From: an uncultured Eubacteriales bacterium
GTDB taxonomy: Bacteria > Bacillota > Clostridia > Peptostreptococcales > Anaerovoracaceae
Reading direction: 5' to 3'
Assembly: GCA_902797405.1 (NCBI GenBank)
Contig: CADBSP010000181.1
Coordinates: forward strand, 1-23,817
Length of the DNA stretch: 23,817 nt
The notes beneath the pieces are model-generated. The model saw only the letters and a program-made list of their open reading frames with translations. It ran no database searches and was not told where the DNA came from. This document shows, piece by piece, positions 14,766 through 21,498 of this stretch (position 1 is the stretch's first letter; each line of letters starts with the position of its first letter). The translations under genes were made by a program, and so were the position numbers.

Positions 14766-16484
14766 TCATATCCTCTTTACCAATTTTGATATAAGTTCCG
14801 TAATGCGATCATTTTTAAATCTGAATGCTGATTTATTTGCGATTAGTCTGGCGCTAACAGGAAGCACTTCCTCAATAATATCTAGATTGTTTTCCTTCAG
14901 TGTTTTCCCCGTTTCCACTATATCCAAAATAACATCCGACATATCCAGTATTGGTGCAAGTTCAATAGATCCATGAAGCTTAATTATATCAATCTTCCTG
15001 CTCTCACCCTCATAATACTTTCTCGCAATCTCAGGAAATTTTGTTGCTACTCTTAAGGTCTTTGATGTGTCATCAGCGAATCCTTTCTTCGCTGCAACGC
15101 ACATCTTACACTTCCCCTTTTTTAAATCCAAGAGTTCATAAACATCAGGAGAATACTCTTCGATGATATCCTTACCACATGCTCCGATGTCCGCTGTTCC
15201 TCTTTCCACATATACCGTAACGTCCGAAGGCTTGACCCAAAAGTATCTAATCTTCTTCCTTTTGTTTTCAAAGACAAGTCTGCGATTGTCCTCTTTGATG
15301 TCCGAACAAGGGTATCCTGCCTTCTCAAACATCTCATATATCTTAGTTCCAAGGCGTCCCTTAGGCAAAGCAACGTTTATATATTCGTCATCGCTCAGGC
15401 CGGTTTTCTCTGTTTTATTATTCCCGATTCCACCTGTTTTTTTCTTCACGTCTTCGAGTCTTGCTTTTGCACCAGCTTTTGAATTAGATTTAGCCGAGGT
15501 CCCTTCTGCACTATTTCTATTATCTCTATTATTTCTGCTATTTCTATTACCTTCCAGACTATCCTCTATTCCTCTTAGGAAGTCTAAATAAAGCGCAAAC
15601 CCAATTGCGCTTCCGCTCTTTCTCATCCTTTCCATGACTCCGTCATACTGACCACCGGATAGAATGTTTTCAGGAATCCCCGGGATATAGCCTTGAAAAA
15701 GAATTCCGCTATAGTATGTCATATTATTTACAATCGAGAAATCGATATTGATTATGCCACCAACCTTCTTATCAGAAAGATATTTGCACACCTTCTCAAT
15801 GTCACAAATATACTGCCGTGCCTTATCTGAGAGAGGAAGCTCTTTTATCAAAGGTAGGGTCTTCTTATACTCGCCATAAATAGATGTAACCGCCTCTATG
15901 GCTGATTCTTTTTCCTCGGAAATACCATATGTACTTGCAATTTCCCTAATCGCTATTGAATTCTTCTGGCTAACCGCCTTTAGTATTGGTTTTTTCGCTC
16001 TTTCCGGAATGTCTGAAATCAGTTCCTGTAGAAAACCCATGTGGGAAATATCCAAGATATAATTCTTTGATATCATTTTAAGGCTTAGTGCAGCCAAGCG
16101 GGTAACTTCTGATATTTCATCTATCCCAATAATACCGAGACACTCTAATCCGGTCTGCCTAAGTTCATTATATGAACCGGTTTTATCAGAGCGGTAAATA
16201 TTCTCACTATAGTAAAGCTTCTCGACTTCCTTCTCCTCGGGTCTAAAATACTTAACAATGGAAAGGGTAAGATCAGGTCTTAATGCCAGAAGCTTCCCAT
16301 CCTGTCCGGTTACAGTAATAATGCTATCAGTAGGTATAAAGTCTTTATTCTTGGTATAAAGGTCATACTCCTCAAATTTCCCCATTTTAAAGGGCTTAAA
16401 GCCATAGTCCTTATACAAGCTTCGCAATTCCAGGTCCACTCTCTCGACGATATCTATACTGTTTAAAATGTTTTTGATAGTCAT
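14766..16484 (-). CDS. hisZG: HisZ-HisG fusion: ATP phosphoribosyltransferase regulatory and catalytic parts
   Basis: ATP phosphoribosyltransferase starts histidine synthesis by joining ATP and PRPP. Short-form HisG enzymes need HisZ, a paralogue of histidyl-tRNA synthetase, as partner. Here both are in one 572-residue chain. Residues 1 to about 308 are HisZ (class II synthetase-like motif 2 region YYSENIYRSD, ELRQTGLECLG; SGGQYDGVMERM near 276; GFALYLD). About 309-366 is a polar low-complexity linker of N, R, S, K and G. About 368-572 is short-form HisG (NVALPKGRLG, DIGACGKDIIEEY, DVILDIVETGKTLKENNL). No stop or frameshift separates the halves. This is the promoter-proximal his gene. The fused form should give a fixed 1:1 ratio and may retain histidine feedback through the HisZ part. 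Domain calls are firm. Confidence 0.94.
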   Translation of the reverse strand: MTIKNILNSIDIVERVDLELRSLYKDYGFKPFKMGKFEEYDLYTKNKDFIPTDSIITVTGQDGKLLALRPDLTLSIVKYFRPEEKEVEKLYYSENIYRSDKTGSYNELRQTGLECLGIIGIDEISEVTRLAALSLKMISKNYILDISHMGFLQELISDIPERAKKPILKAVSQKNSIAIREIASTYGISEEKESAIEAVTSIYGEYKKTLPLIKELPLSDKARQYICDIEKVCKYLSDKKVGGIINIDFSIVNNMTYYSGILFQGYIPGIPENILSGGQYDGVMERMRKSGSAIGFALYLDFLRGIEDSLEGNRNSRNNRDNRNSAEGTSAKSNSKAGAKARLEDVKKKTGGIGNNKTEKTGLSDDEYINVALPKGRLGTKIYEMFEKAGYPCSDIKEDNRRLVFENKRKKIRYFWVKPSDVTVYVERGTADIGACGKDIIEEYSPDVYELLDLKKGKCKMCVAAKKGFADDTSKTLRVATKFPEIARKYYEGESRKIDIIKLHGSIELAPILDMSDVILDIVETGKTLKENNLDIIEEVLPVSARLIANKSAFRFKNDRITELISKLVKRI

Positions 16485-16528
16485 ATTATGTCCTTATTTG
16501 TTATAATAACTCAATTAACCACTTCATC

Positions 16529-16557
16529 ATGTTAACGCATTAAAGCGATAAAGTCAA
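16529..16557 (-). promoter_or_regulatory. SigmaA-like promoter of the histidine operon
   Basis: On the minus strand, TTGACT (16552-16557), a 17-bp spacer and TAACAT (16529-16534) match the vegetative consensus well. The start would be near 16522, only about 38 bases before the hisZG ATG. The leader is therefore too short for a T-box or an attenuator, so control, if any, is at initiation or by feedback on the enzyme. Confidence 0.8.
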
Positions 16558-16595
16558 CCTCTTTTTTTCGAGGAACAGAATGCATTTTTCATTTC

Positions 16596-16661
16596 GAGGT
16601 GCAAAAACAAAAAAATGAATTCTGCACCGGTGCAAAACTCAAAAATCAGGTTTTGCACCTC
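16596..16661. repeat. Cluster of GGTGCA inverted repeats upstream of the his promoter
   Basis: An 11-bp perfect inverted repeat (GAGGTGCAAAA at 16596-16606, TTTTGCACCTC at 16651-16661) encloses a 12-bp palindrome TGCACCGGTGCA (16623-16634). Its right half can instead form a 9-bp hairpin, GGTGCAAAA (16629-16637) with TTTTGCACC (16651-16659). Four arms share one core and can pair in alternative ways. The cluster ends about 40 bp upstream of the his -35 box. Confidence 0.85.
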
Positions 16662-16744
16662 AGAATTGGAATTAATTGACCCGTACCCCAAAAGGTAGAG
16701 TTATCGAAATCATGATATAATCTATGAAAGTGGAGGGAATTCCG

Positions 16745-17134
16745 ATGTGCAAAGAAAAGGTAAGCAAAGACTTGCTATTGGGAACAACTGTCAAAAACGT
16801 TCCTCCTTTTGCTCAAAGATTGAAAAAGTTTAACATTTTTCATCTATTTCTTCAAAAAGAGGAACGTTTTTCCCATTTTATTACATATGATGTTCCGATA
16901 TTTCTTACCAAAAGGCCTGTGAGACAATCCACATTACCTAGAGATGATTATACTTCGGATGAAGCTTCTATTTTTCCTAAACAGAGTATCGCACCTCAGA
17001 AATGGGATCAACAAGGAGTTCTGAGGTGCAGAAATCACCTAGAACGCCAGTTTCACTCAGTAACCCTGCAGTCCTTGTCTTCGGTTCCAAATCGAGTACA
17101 CATTGAAGCCAGCGCACAGCTTTCGCAAGCATGA
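16745..17134 (+). CDS. Doubtful plus-strand open frame, unrecognised
   Basis: A 130-codon frame starts at ATG 16745, about 7 bp after GGAGGG and about 25 bp after an extended -10 sequence (TG-A-TATAAT, 16713-16721), so signals for expression exist. The product (MCKEKVSKDLLLGTTVKNV...) resembles nothing I know. Its last 27 codons run antisense to the small Cys-rich membrane protein gene and its body contains several inverted repeats, which is untypical of a conserved protein. It is the only plus-strand candidate in the window. It could be a decayed element gene or chance. Confidence 0.2.
   Translation: MCKEKVSKDLLLGTTVKNVPPFAQRLKKFNIFHLFLQKEERFSHFITYDVPIFLTKRPVRQSTLPRDDYTSDEASIFPKQSIAPQKWDQQGVLRCRNHLERQFHSVTLQSLSSVPNRVHIEASAQLSQA
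16793..16871. repeat. Perfect 13-bp inverted repeat
   Basis: AAAAACGTTCCTC (16793-16805) and GAGGAACGTTTTT (16859-16871) are exact reverse complements 53 bp apart. There is no T tract suited to termination in either direction. Confidence 0.85.
16991..17029. repeat. Hairpin downstream of the small Cys-rich protein gene
   Basis: GCACCTCAGAA (16991-17001) and TTCTGAGGTGC (17019-17029) form a perfect 11-bp stem with a 17-base loop, 24 bases past the stop of the minus-strand gene. There is no T run after it, so it is at best a 3' stabilising structure; the arms match the repeat cluster near the his promoter. Confidence 0.8.
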
Positions 17135-17268
17135 TCCTGTTTGGCCTGCATTTCAGGATCCCTCTTTGATGCATTATGAGCAGCACCAAAGGCCCAAACC
17201 GCTGCCAATCCTGCAATTACCAGCGCTGCAACAACTATATATAAAATGTGAGACATAAAATATTCCAT
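17053..17268 (-). CDS. Small membrane protein with Cys-rich tail
   Basis: The 71-residue product has one N-terminal membrane helix (about residues 7-29), a polar stretch and a Cys-rich C-terminus (C48-x2-C51-x5-C57-x9-C67, within HACESCALASMC). The layout resembles small Cys-rich membrane proteins that accompany metal transporters (for example those next to FeoB), but I do not recognise a specific family. It lies 152 bp downstream of the predicted metal exporter on the same strand, so a shared role in metal binding or handover is inferred. The start at 17268 has AAAGGA about 14 bp upstream; ATG 17256 (MSHILYIV) is an alternative. Confidence 0.65.
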   Translation of the reverse strand: MEYFMSHILYIVVAALVIAGLAAVWAFGAAHNASKRDPEMQAKQDHACESCALASMCTRFGTEDKDCRVTE

Positions 17269-17301
17269 AGCTATATCATAATCCTTTGTCTAGTTACATT
17301 C

Positions 17302-17379
17302 AATCAAGACTACATTCCTAGAAACAATTATATTTCCAATAATCAACTACATTTTCAAGAAATAACTATATTTCCAATT
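17302..17379. repeat. Approximate 38-bp tandem duplication between exporter and Cys-rich gene
   Basis: Two adjacent segments (17302-17340 and 17341-17379) both start AATCAA, include CTACATT and end in TATATTTCCAAT, with a 2-base length difference and several substitutions. They occupy half of the 152-bp gap. Confidence 0.7.
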
Positions 17380-17420
17380 AACAGTTTCTTTCTTCAATTG
17401 ATAGTAAGTACTATCGCATT

Positions 17421-18287
17421 TTAAAAACTAATTCCTACCATTTGTATCATTATACCCCATAATACGCTTAGTACATAGAGGAGTAAGAGAATCAGTAGAT
17501 TTTCTTTTATATTGTGGTTTTCTTCGAAGAGGACCAAAACGCCTACGCCTGCGCTGACCAGAAGACCGCTCATCATTGCACCGGCACTGATAACGCCGGA
17601 CAAATAGAGCTGGCTAATTATAATCGAGGATGCGCAGTTAGGTATCAGTCCAACAGCGCCGGCAATCAGTTCCCCGACTACGGGCTTATCCTGGAGTATC
17701 GATTCCAGGAATTCCTCCCCTACGGAATGGATTATCAGGTTTAAAACGAATGTTATTATAAAAATGAAAGCAAAGGTTTTTCCTGAGCGAATCAATGTTT
17801 CCACAATCAGACTATGTCCGTCTTCACTGCAGTCATGACCATGTTCGTGCCTATGCTTCTTTAATTCATCTTTTTCCTTTTGGAAGATGCGCTTGCTTAA
17901 AAAGAAAATGATATAACCCGAAATGGCCGCAATAACAACCTTTGCAATCAAAATCTTAGCAATAGTTCCTACAGGAACCTTCTCCGCAATAAAAACCGGA
18001 AGCATTTCGTCCGATGTGGACATAAACACTGCAATCAAAGTCCCCAGGGTTATTAATCCACCGCTATAGAAATTGCTGGCAGCGGCAGAAAACCCGCATT
18101 GAGGAAACACACCAAAAAGCGCTCCAATTGCCGGCCCCGCGGGTCCTGCTTTTCTAAGCGCACCTTCAACCTTACCTGCTGTTGCCCTTTCAATTGCTTC
18201 CATAATTAAATAAGTGACTATCAAAAACGGAAGCAGGCTAATGCTGTCTTCAATTGTATGCTCTATCGACTCTATTATTACTGACAT
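17421..18287 (-). CDS. Putative heavy-metal exporter, 10-TM permease (ArsP_2 / putative manganese transporter type)
   Basis: The 288-residue protein is a polytopic membrane protein with about eight to ten hydrophobic segments arranged as two halves. Each half has a matching motif: GVFPQC-GFSAAAS (residues about 59-70) and GLIPNC-ASSIIIS (about 213-225), each followed by a Y-x-SG turn, suggesting an internal repeat with a conserved P-x-C in each half. A His-rich cytoplasmic loop (KKHRHEHGHDCSEDGH, about 143-158) divides them and could bind metal. This matches the family called putative 10-TM heavy-metal exporter, in which manganese is a proposed substrate. The substrate is not determined here. 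No clear ribosome binding site precedes the ATG, but the N-terminus fits the family. Confidence 0.8.
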   Translation of the reverse strand: MSVIIESIEHTIEDSISLLPFLIVTYLIMEAIERATAGKVEGALRKAGPAGPAIGALFGVFPQCGFSAAASNFYSGGLITLGTLIAVFMSTSDEMLPVFIAEKVPVGTIAKILIAKVVIAAISGYIIFFLSKRIFQKEKDELKKHRHEHGHDCSEDGHSLIVETLIRSGKTFAFIFIITFVLNLIIHSVGEEFLESILQDKPVVGELIAGAVGLIPNCASSIIISQLYLSGVISAGAMMSGLLVSAGVGVLVLFEENHNIKENLLILLLLYVLSVLWGIMIQMVGISF

Positions 18288-18401
18288 TTGAATATTTGTA
18301 GTGTGATTCTTATAGTTCTAAAAAGATAGTTACTCTCTGTCTGTTATTTATAATTAAATGATTATCAAATTCTCTAATTGTCTTATTAATTGACGTTTCT
18401 G

Positions 18402-18495
18402 TTTTTCGACTTAGCCTTCGACCAAAACCGATTAACTCTACTGCGAATCCGATGATAATCTTCTATTTTTCCGACTTAGCTTTCAGCCAAAATCC
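18402..18495. repeat. Degenerate 65-bp duplication of the coaBC 3' end
   Basis: The last codons and stop of coaBC (around 18466-18495) have an imperfect copy about 65 bp downstream (18402-18430); both contain CGACTTAG-C-TTC followed by GCCAAAA or ACCAAAA. The copy is outside the gene. The remaining gap to the exporter start holds AT-rich sequence and no supported promoter. Confidence 0.65.
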
Positions 18496-19666
18496 TGTCC
18501 AGTATTGCTTTAGCAACCAATTCCTTGGTCATTAGTTCCTGTGGAAAAACTCCGTCCCGAGTGATAAATGTTACCTGGTTTGTGTCTGTGCCAAAACCAG
18601 AGCCTGCCTGCTTCAGGTTATTTGCAACTATCATGTCGGCGTTTTTCTTTTCAAGTTTTGACTGACTGTTTTCTATCATGTTTTCTGTTTCCATGGAAAA
18701 GCCACAAAGGAATTGACCCGCCTTCTTATGTTCTCCTAAATACTTCAATATATCCTGTGTCCTCTTTAACGGAATTGACAGGTCGCCATCCTTCTTCTTC
18801 ACCTTTTGATCGCTTACGTTCACCGGAGTGTAATCCGCAACAGCCGCTGCCTTGATAATAATGTCCGCATTTTTGGCATGTTTTTTCACTGCCTTGAACA
18901 TTTCTTCTGCACTGCTGACGTTAACCACATCGACAAAGCTCGGTACCTTTGCTGTTGTGAAGGCCTTTACCAAAGTAACATCAGCTCCTCGCATCATGGC
19001 TTCTTTCGCAACAGCGAATCCCATCTTTCCGCTGGAATGATTGGTAATAAAGCGAACCGGATCCATGGATTCTCTGGTTGCTCCTGCAGTAATTAGAACC
19101 TTCTTTCCCACCATATCCTTTTCGCGACCGATTGACTGTTCTATGTATTCGAACAAGACTTCAGGTTCCGGCATTTTACCTGCTCCTTCATCCTTGCAGG
19201 CCAAAAAACCTGATGCAGGTTCTATTATCTCGAACCCGTACTTCCTTAGTTTTTCTATATTATCCTGGGTCACTGGATTCAAAAGCATATTGGTATTCAT
19301 AGCCGGAGCAACAATCTTACGACAAGTCGCAGCCAGAACAGTCGATGTGAGCATGTCATCTGCTATTCCATTTGCCAGTTTTGCTATCACGTTGGCAGTA
19401 GCAGGAGCAATCAAAATCACATCTGCCTTCTTTGCCAGAGAAATATGTTTCACATCCCAACTAAAGTCCCTATCAAAGGTATCGTTATAGCACTTATTGC
19501 CCGTCAGTGTTTCAAATACAAGTGGCGTAATGAACTGGCAGGCGTTCTTCGTCATAATAACTTCAACATTCGCTTCGGTCTTTGATAGCGCACTGGCTAA
19601 GTTGGGGATTTTGTAAGCGGCTATTCCACCTGTTATACCCAATAGTACTGTTTTGTTTTCAAACAT
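18476..19666 (-). CDS. coaBC: Bifunctional phosphopantothenoylcysteine decarboxylase / phosphopantothenate-cysteine ligase
   Basis: This flavoprotein carries out two steps of coenzyme A synthesis: ligation of cysteine to 4'-phosphopantothenate using CTP, then decarboxylation to 4'-phosphopantetheine. The N-terminal decarboxylase domain (about 1-180) shows GITGGIAAYK, the catalytic His in DVKHISL, PAMNTNM, and the flexible flap with Cys in SGFLACKDEGAGKMPE. The ligase domain (about 187-396) begins ITAGATRESMDPVRFITNHSSGKMG and has ADYTP followed by K-V-K-K. Length (396) is typical. GAGGGA lies 6 bp upstream of the ATG. It stands alone between the 63-bp repeat array and the exporter gene. Confidence 0.96.
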   Translation of the reverse strand: MFENKTVLLGITGGIAAYKIPNLASALSKTEANVEVIMTKNACQFITPLVFETLTGNKCYNDTFDRDFSWDVKHISLAKKADVILIAPATANVIAKLANGIADDMLTSTVLAATCRKIVAPAMNTNMLLNPVTQDNIEKLRKYGFEIIEPASGFLACKDEGAGKMPEPEVLFEYIEQSIGREKDMVGKKVLITAGATRESMDPVRFITNHSSGKMGFAVAKEAMMRGADVTLVKAFTTAKVPSFVDVVNVSSAEEMFKAVKKHAKNADIIIKAAAVADYTPVNVSDQKVKKKDGDLSIPLKRTQDILKYLGEHKKAGQFLCGFSMETENMIENSQSKLEKKNADMIVANNLKQAGSGFGTDTNQVTFITRDGVFPQELMTKELVAKAILDRILAES

Positions 19667-19701
19667 ATTATCCCTCGCTTTATATCTATACCATTAAATC
19701 C

Positions 19702-20045
19702 TTGTGACTGCATATGATTGAACACTCGTTAACCTTCTCTGTCATCCATATCAATTCAATTCATTTGTGACAGCATGCGATTAAACACGCGTCAAACTTC
19801 TCTATCTATACATGCCTAATCTAATCCTTGTGACTGCATATGATTGAACACTCGTTAACCTTCTCTGTCATACATGCCAATTCTATTCATTTGCGACAGC
19901 ATGCGATTAAACACGGGTTAACCTTCTCTGTCATACATGCCAATTCTATTCATTTGTGACAGCATGCGATTAAACACGGGTTAGGCTTCTCTTCTACACA
20001 TGCCTATTCTATTCATTCGTGACATTTAATGATTAAGCATCGGTT
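19702..20045. repeat. 63-bp tandem repeat array
   Basis: Five units start at 19702, 19765, 19828, 19891 and 19954, exactly 63 bp apart, and a partial sixth starts at 20017. Each begins TTGTGAC (or near variant) and has GATTRAACAC, a GTTAAC-type palindrome and CTTCTCTGTCAT. Units 1 and 3 are one subtype (TGCATATGATTG), units 2, 4 and 5 another (AGCATGCGATTA), hinting at a 126-bp dimer. CTGTCA near the end of one unit faces TGACAG at the start of the next. All six frames are interrupted, so the array is not coding. It fills most of the 434-bp gap between rplT and coaBC. Confidence 0.95.
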
Positions 20046-20062
20046 TATTTATCAAATATGGC

Positions 20063-20087
20063 AAAAGACCCGGGTCTCCCCGGATCT
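20063..20087 (-). terminator. Terminator of infC-rpmI-rplT
   Basis: A 9-bp GC-rich stem with one wobble (20066-20074 with 20079-20087) closes a GAGA tetraloop (GNRA type) on the minus strand and is followed by TTTTG. It lies 14 bases past the rplT stop. The T run is short, but stem strength and position support termination. Confidence 0.8.
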
Positions 20088-20100
20088 GTTAATTGCTTCT

Positions 20101-20460
20101 TTATTTTGCGTATGCTGTCTTTGCTGTCTCACAGAGTTTAGCAAAACCAGCTGCATCATATATTGCCATTTCAGAAAGCATCTTTCTGTTGATTTCAATA
20201 CCATTCTTCTTCAGACCATCCATCAAACGGCTGTAGGAGATGCCGTTCATTCTGGCACCAGCGTTAATTCTGGCAATCCACATCTGACGATACTGTCTCT
20301 TCTTTAGCTTGCGACCAACATATGCTGCTGCAAGACCTCTGATTACTGCAGGATTAGCTGTACGGAACTGTTTGCTCCTGGCTCCGTAATAACCCTTTGC
20401 TTGCTTTAATATTTTTTTATGTCTCTTATGGGCATTCATACCCTTCTTAACTCTTGCCAT
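20101..20460 (-). CDS. rplT: 50S ribosomal protein L20
   Basis: L20 binds 23S rRNA early in large-subunit assembly and, in Bacillota, represses its own operon by binding the infC leader. The 119-residue, very basic protein has the family features: MARVKKG at the start, KGYYGARSKQFR, RKLKKRQYRQMWIARINA and the C-terminal LAEMAIYD-like segment (here LSEMAIYDAAGF). Length is normal. AGAGGTAAG precedes the ATG. It follows rpmI by 24 bp. Confidence 0.98.
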   Translation of the reverse strand: MARVKKGMNAHKRHKKILKQAKGYYGARSKQFRTANPAVIRGLAAAYVGRKLKKRQYRQMWIARINAGARMNGISYSRLMDGLKKNGIEINRKMLSEMAIYDAAGFAKLCETAKTAYAK

Positions 20461-20484
20461 TTTTCTTACCTCTTTCCTTCTAAA

Positions 20485-20685
20485 TTACTTCGCCATGGAC
20501 CTTAACATTCTCTTGTGATCAGCACTGGTGATGATCGTAGCCTTTCTAAGGCCTCTTTTTCTCTGTGGTGTCTTCTTAGTAAGTTTATGGCTCTTATAAG
20601 CTTTGTTTCTCTTAATCTTACCGGTTCCTGTAAGTTTGAATCTCTTACATGCACCTCTATGGGATTTCATTTTATTCTTTGCCAT
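20485..20685 (-). CDS. rpmI: 50S ribosomal protein L35
   Basis: L35 is a small basic protein of the large ribosomal subunit. The 66 residues (MAKNKMKSHRGACKRFKLTGTGKIK, here split by its SHRGACKRF signature, and ending in LRSMAK) match the family in length and sequence. AGGAGG lies 7 bp upstream of the ATG. It sits between infC and rplT in the conserved order. Confidence 0.98.
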   Translation of the reverse strand: MAKNKMKSHRGACKRFKLTGTGKIKRNKAYKSHKLTKKTPQRKRGLRKATIITSADHKRMLRSMAK

Positions 20686-20724
20686 TTTTTATCCTCCTCG
20701 CCATTCGGCTTTTTATTAACTACT

Positions 20725-21315
20725 TTATTCTTCGGGATTTGATTCTTCCACTGTCTGGTTCTGAGATTCTTCTCTTGCTTTTTCCTTTGCTGCCTTTTCT
20801 CTTTCTTTCTCGGACTTTGGCGCCAGGAACATGGTAAGCACACGGCCTTCCATAACAGGGTTCTTTTCAATAGAGCTGTACTCGCTACAAAGCTCGGCAA
20901 ATTTGTTCATAACTTCTTTGCCTAAATCCGTATGTCCAAGTTCTCTTCCCCTGAAACGCAAGGATACCTTTACCTTATCTCCGTCTTTTAGGAATTTGTT
21001 TGCAGTATTGGCTTTTACCTGGATGTCATGTTCCTCGATAAAAGTGCCAAGCCTGATTTCCTTAACCTGAATTGTTTTTTGTTTTTTCTTCGCGTCCTTC
21101 TCCCTCTTCTGGCTTTCATAACGGAATTTTCCGTAGTCCAGAATCTTGCAAACCGGTGGGTCTGCGTTAGGCGAAATCAGCACCAAATCCAGGTTCTTCT
21201 CCTCGGCAAGTTCCAGAGCTTCTTCTCTGGTCTTGATTCCAAGCATATTGCCGTCTTCATCGATAACTCTCAGCTGCCTATCGCGAATTTCTTCGTTTAT
21301 TCTGTTCTCTTTTAT
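20725..21315 (-). CDS. infC: Translation initiation factor IF-3, probably starting at AUA
   Basis: IF-3 keeps ribosomal subunits apart and checks start-codon pairing. The N-domain begins IKENRINEEIRDRQLRVI and contains NADPPVCKILDYGKFRYE; the C-domain includes VKEIRLGTFIEEHD and SLRFRGRELGH. A charged tail (KEREKAAKEKAREESQ) ends the 197-codon frame. No ATG, GTG or TTG lies between the attenuator and the IF-3 sequence; a GGGAGG (21324-21329) is 8 bases before an ATA codon at 21315, which fits the rule that infC uses a rare start codon sensed by IF-3 itself. An in-frame ATG at 21444 lies upstream of the terminator hairpin and would add 43 non-homologous residues, so I reject it. Confidence 0.93.
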   Translation of the reverse strand: MKENRINEEIRDRQLRVIDEDGNMLGIKTREEALELAEEKNLDLVLISPNADPPVCKILDYGKFRYESQKREKDAKKKQKTIQVKEIRLGTFIEEHDIQVKANTANKFLKDGDKVKVSLRFRGRELGHTDLGKEVMNKFAELCSEYSSIEKNPVMEGRVLTMFLAPKSEKEREKAAKEKAREESQNQTVEESNPEE

Positions 21316-21492
21316 GGCTCTTACCTCCCAAAAAACTAACAGAGCGGATACCATGAAGTATCCGCTCAAACTATCACCATTATTGTTCCCTAAGTACATC
21401 GGGGAACCTCGGTAAAAAGTCATATGTGTAACCCTTAGAAACAAAATTCATGGGGTGAGAAGCGGATAACTTCTACTTGATACATTTCGTAC
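21316..21492 (-). ncRNA. infC leader, L20-type attenuator RNA
   Basis: The roughly 175-base leader between the promoter and infC carries a terminator hairpin next to the infC ribosome binding site and, about 90 bases upstream, a segment (21455-21470, minus-strand GTTATCCGCTTCTCAC) whose TATCCGCT can pair with the 5' arm of the terminator (AGCGGATA). The two pairings exclude each other. This matches the ribosomal protein L20 leader of Bacillota, where L20 binding favours termination and so balances infC, rpmI and rplT output. Assignment is by structure and position. Confidence 0.85.
21328..21367 (-). terminator. Attenuator terminator in the infC leader
   Basis: A perfect 10-bp stem, GAGCGGATAC with GTATCCGCTC (21358-21367 with 21342-21351), has a 6-base loop and is followed on the minus strand by TGTTAGTTTTTT. 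The last T run directly abuts the GGGAGG of infC, so termination and translation signals are adjacent. Confidence 0.93.
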
Positions 21493-21498
21493 CTTGAT

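Larger units (their letters stand above)
16651..17033. mobile_element. Possible MITE-like segment with 15-bp terminal inverted repeats
   Basis: The ends TTTTGCACCTCAGAA (16651-16665) and TTCTGAGGTGCAGAA (17019-17033) are inverted repeats with one mismatch, bounding 383 bp. The 11-mer GCACCTCAGAA also recurs directly at 16991-17001, forming a hairpin with the right end. Inside is a perfect 13-bp inverted repeat (16793-16805 with 16859-16871). No recognised transposase motif and no clear target-site duplication are present, so this may be a decayed or non-autonomous element, or merely a regulatory repeat cluster. Confidence 0.4.

Noticed and set aside
16485..16600. T-box or histidine attenuator before hisZG
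   Set aside because: The predicted transcript start is only about 38 bases from the ATG, leaving no room, and no T-box sequence was seen.
18288..18475. Manganese riboswitch (yybP-ykoY type) or Fur/MntR box before the exporter
   Set aside because: The conserved riboswitch core was not found, and the AT-rich TTGATAATCATTTAATTATAA-like stretch is too loose a match to any metal-regulator box to claim.
19702..20045. CRISPR array
   Set aside because: The 63-bp units are repeated along their full length, with no unique spacers, and no cas genes are nearby.
21316..21444. An N-terminal extension of IF-3 starting at ATG 21444
   Set aside because: It would be translated through the leader and terminator hairpin, shows no IF-3 similarity, and a good ribosome binding site lies next to the ATA at 21315.
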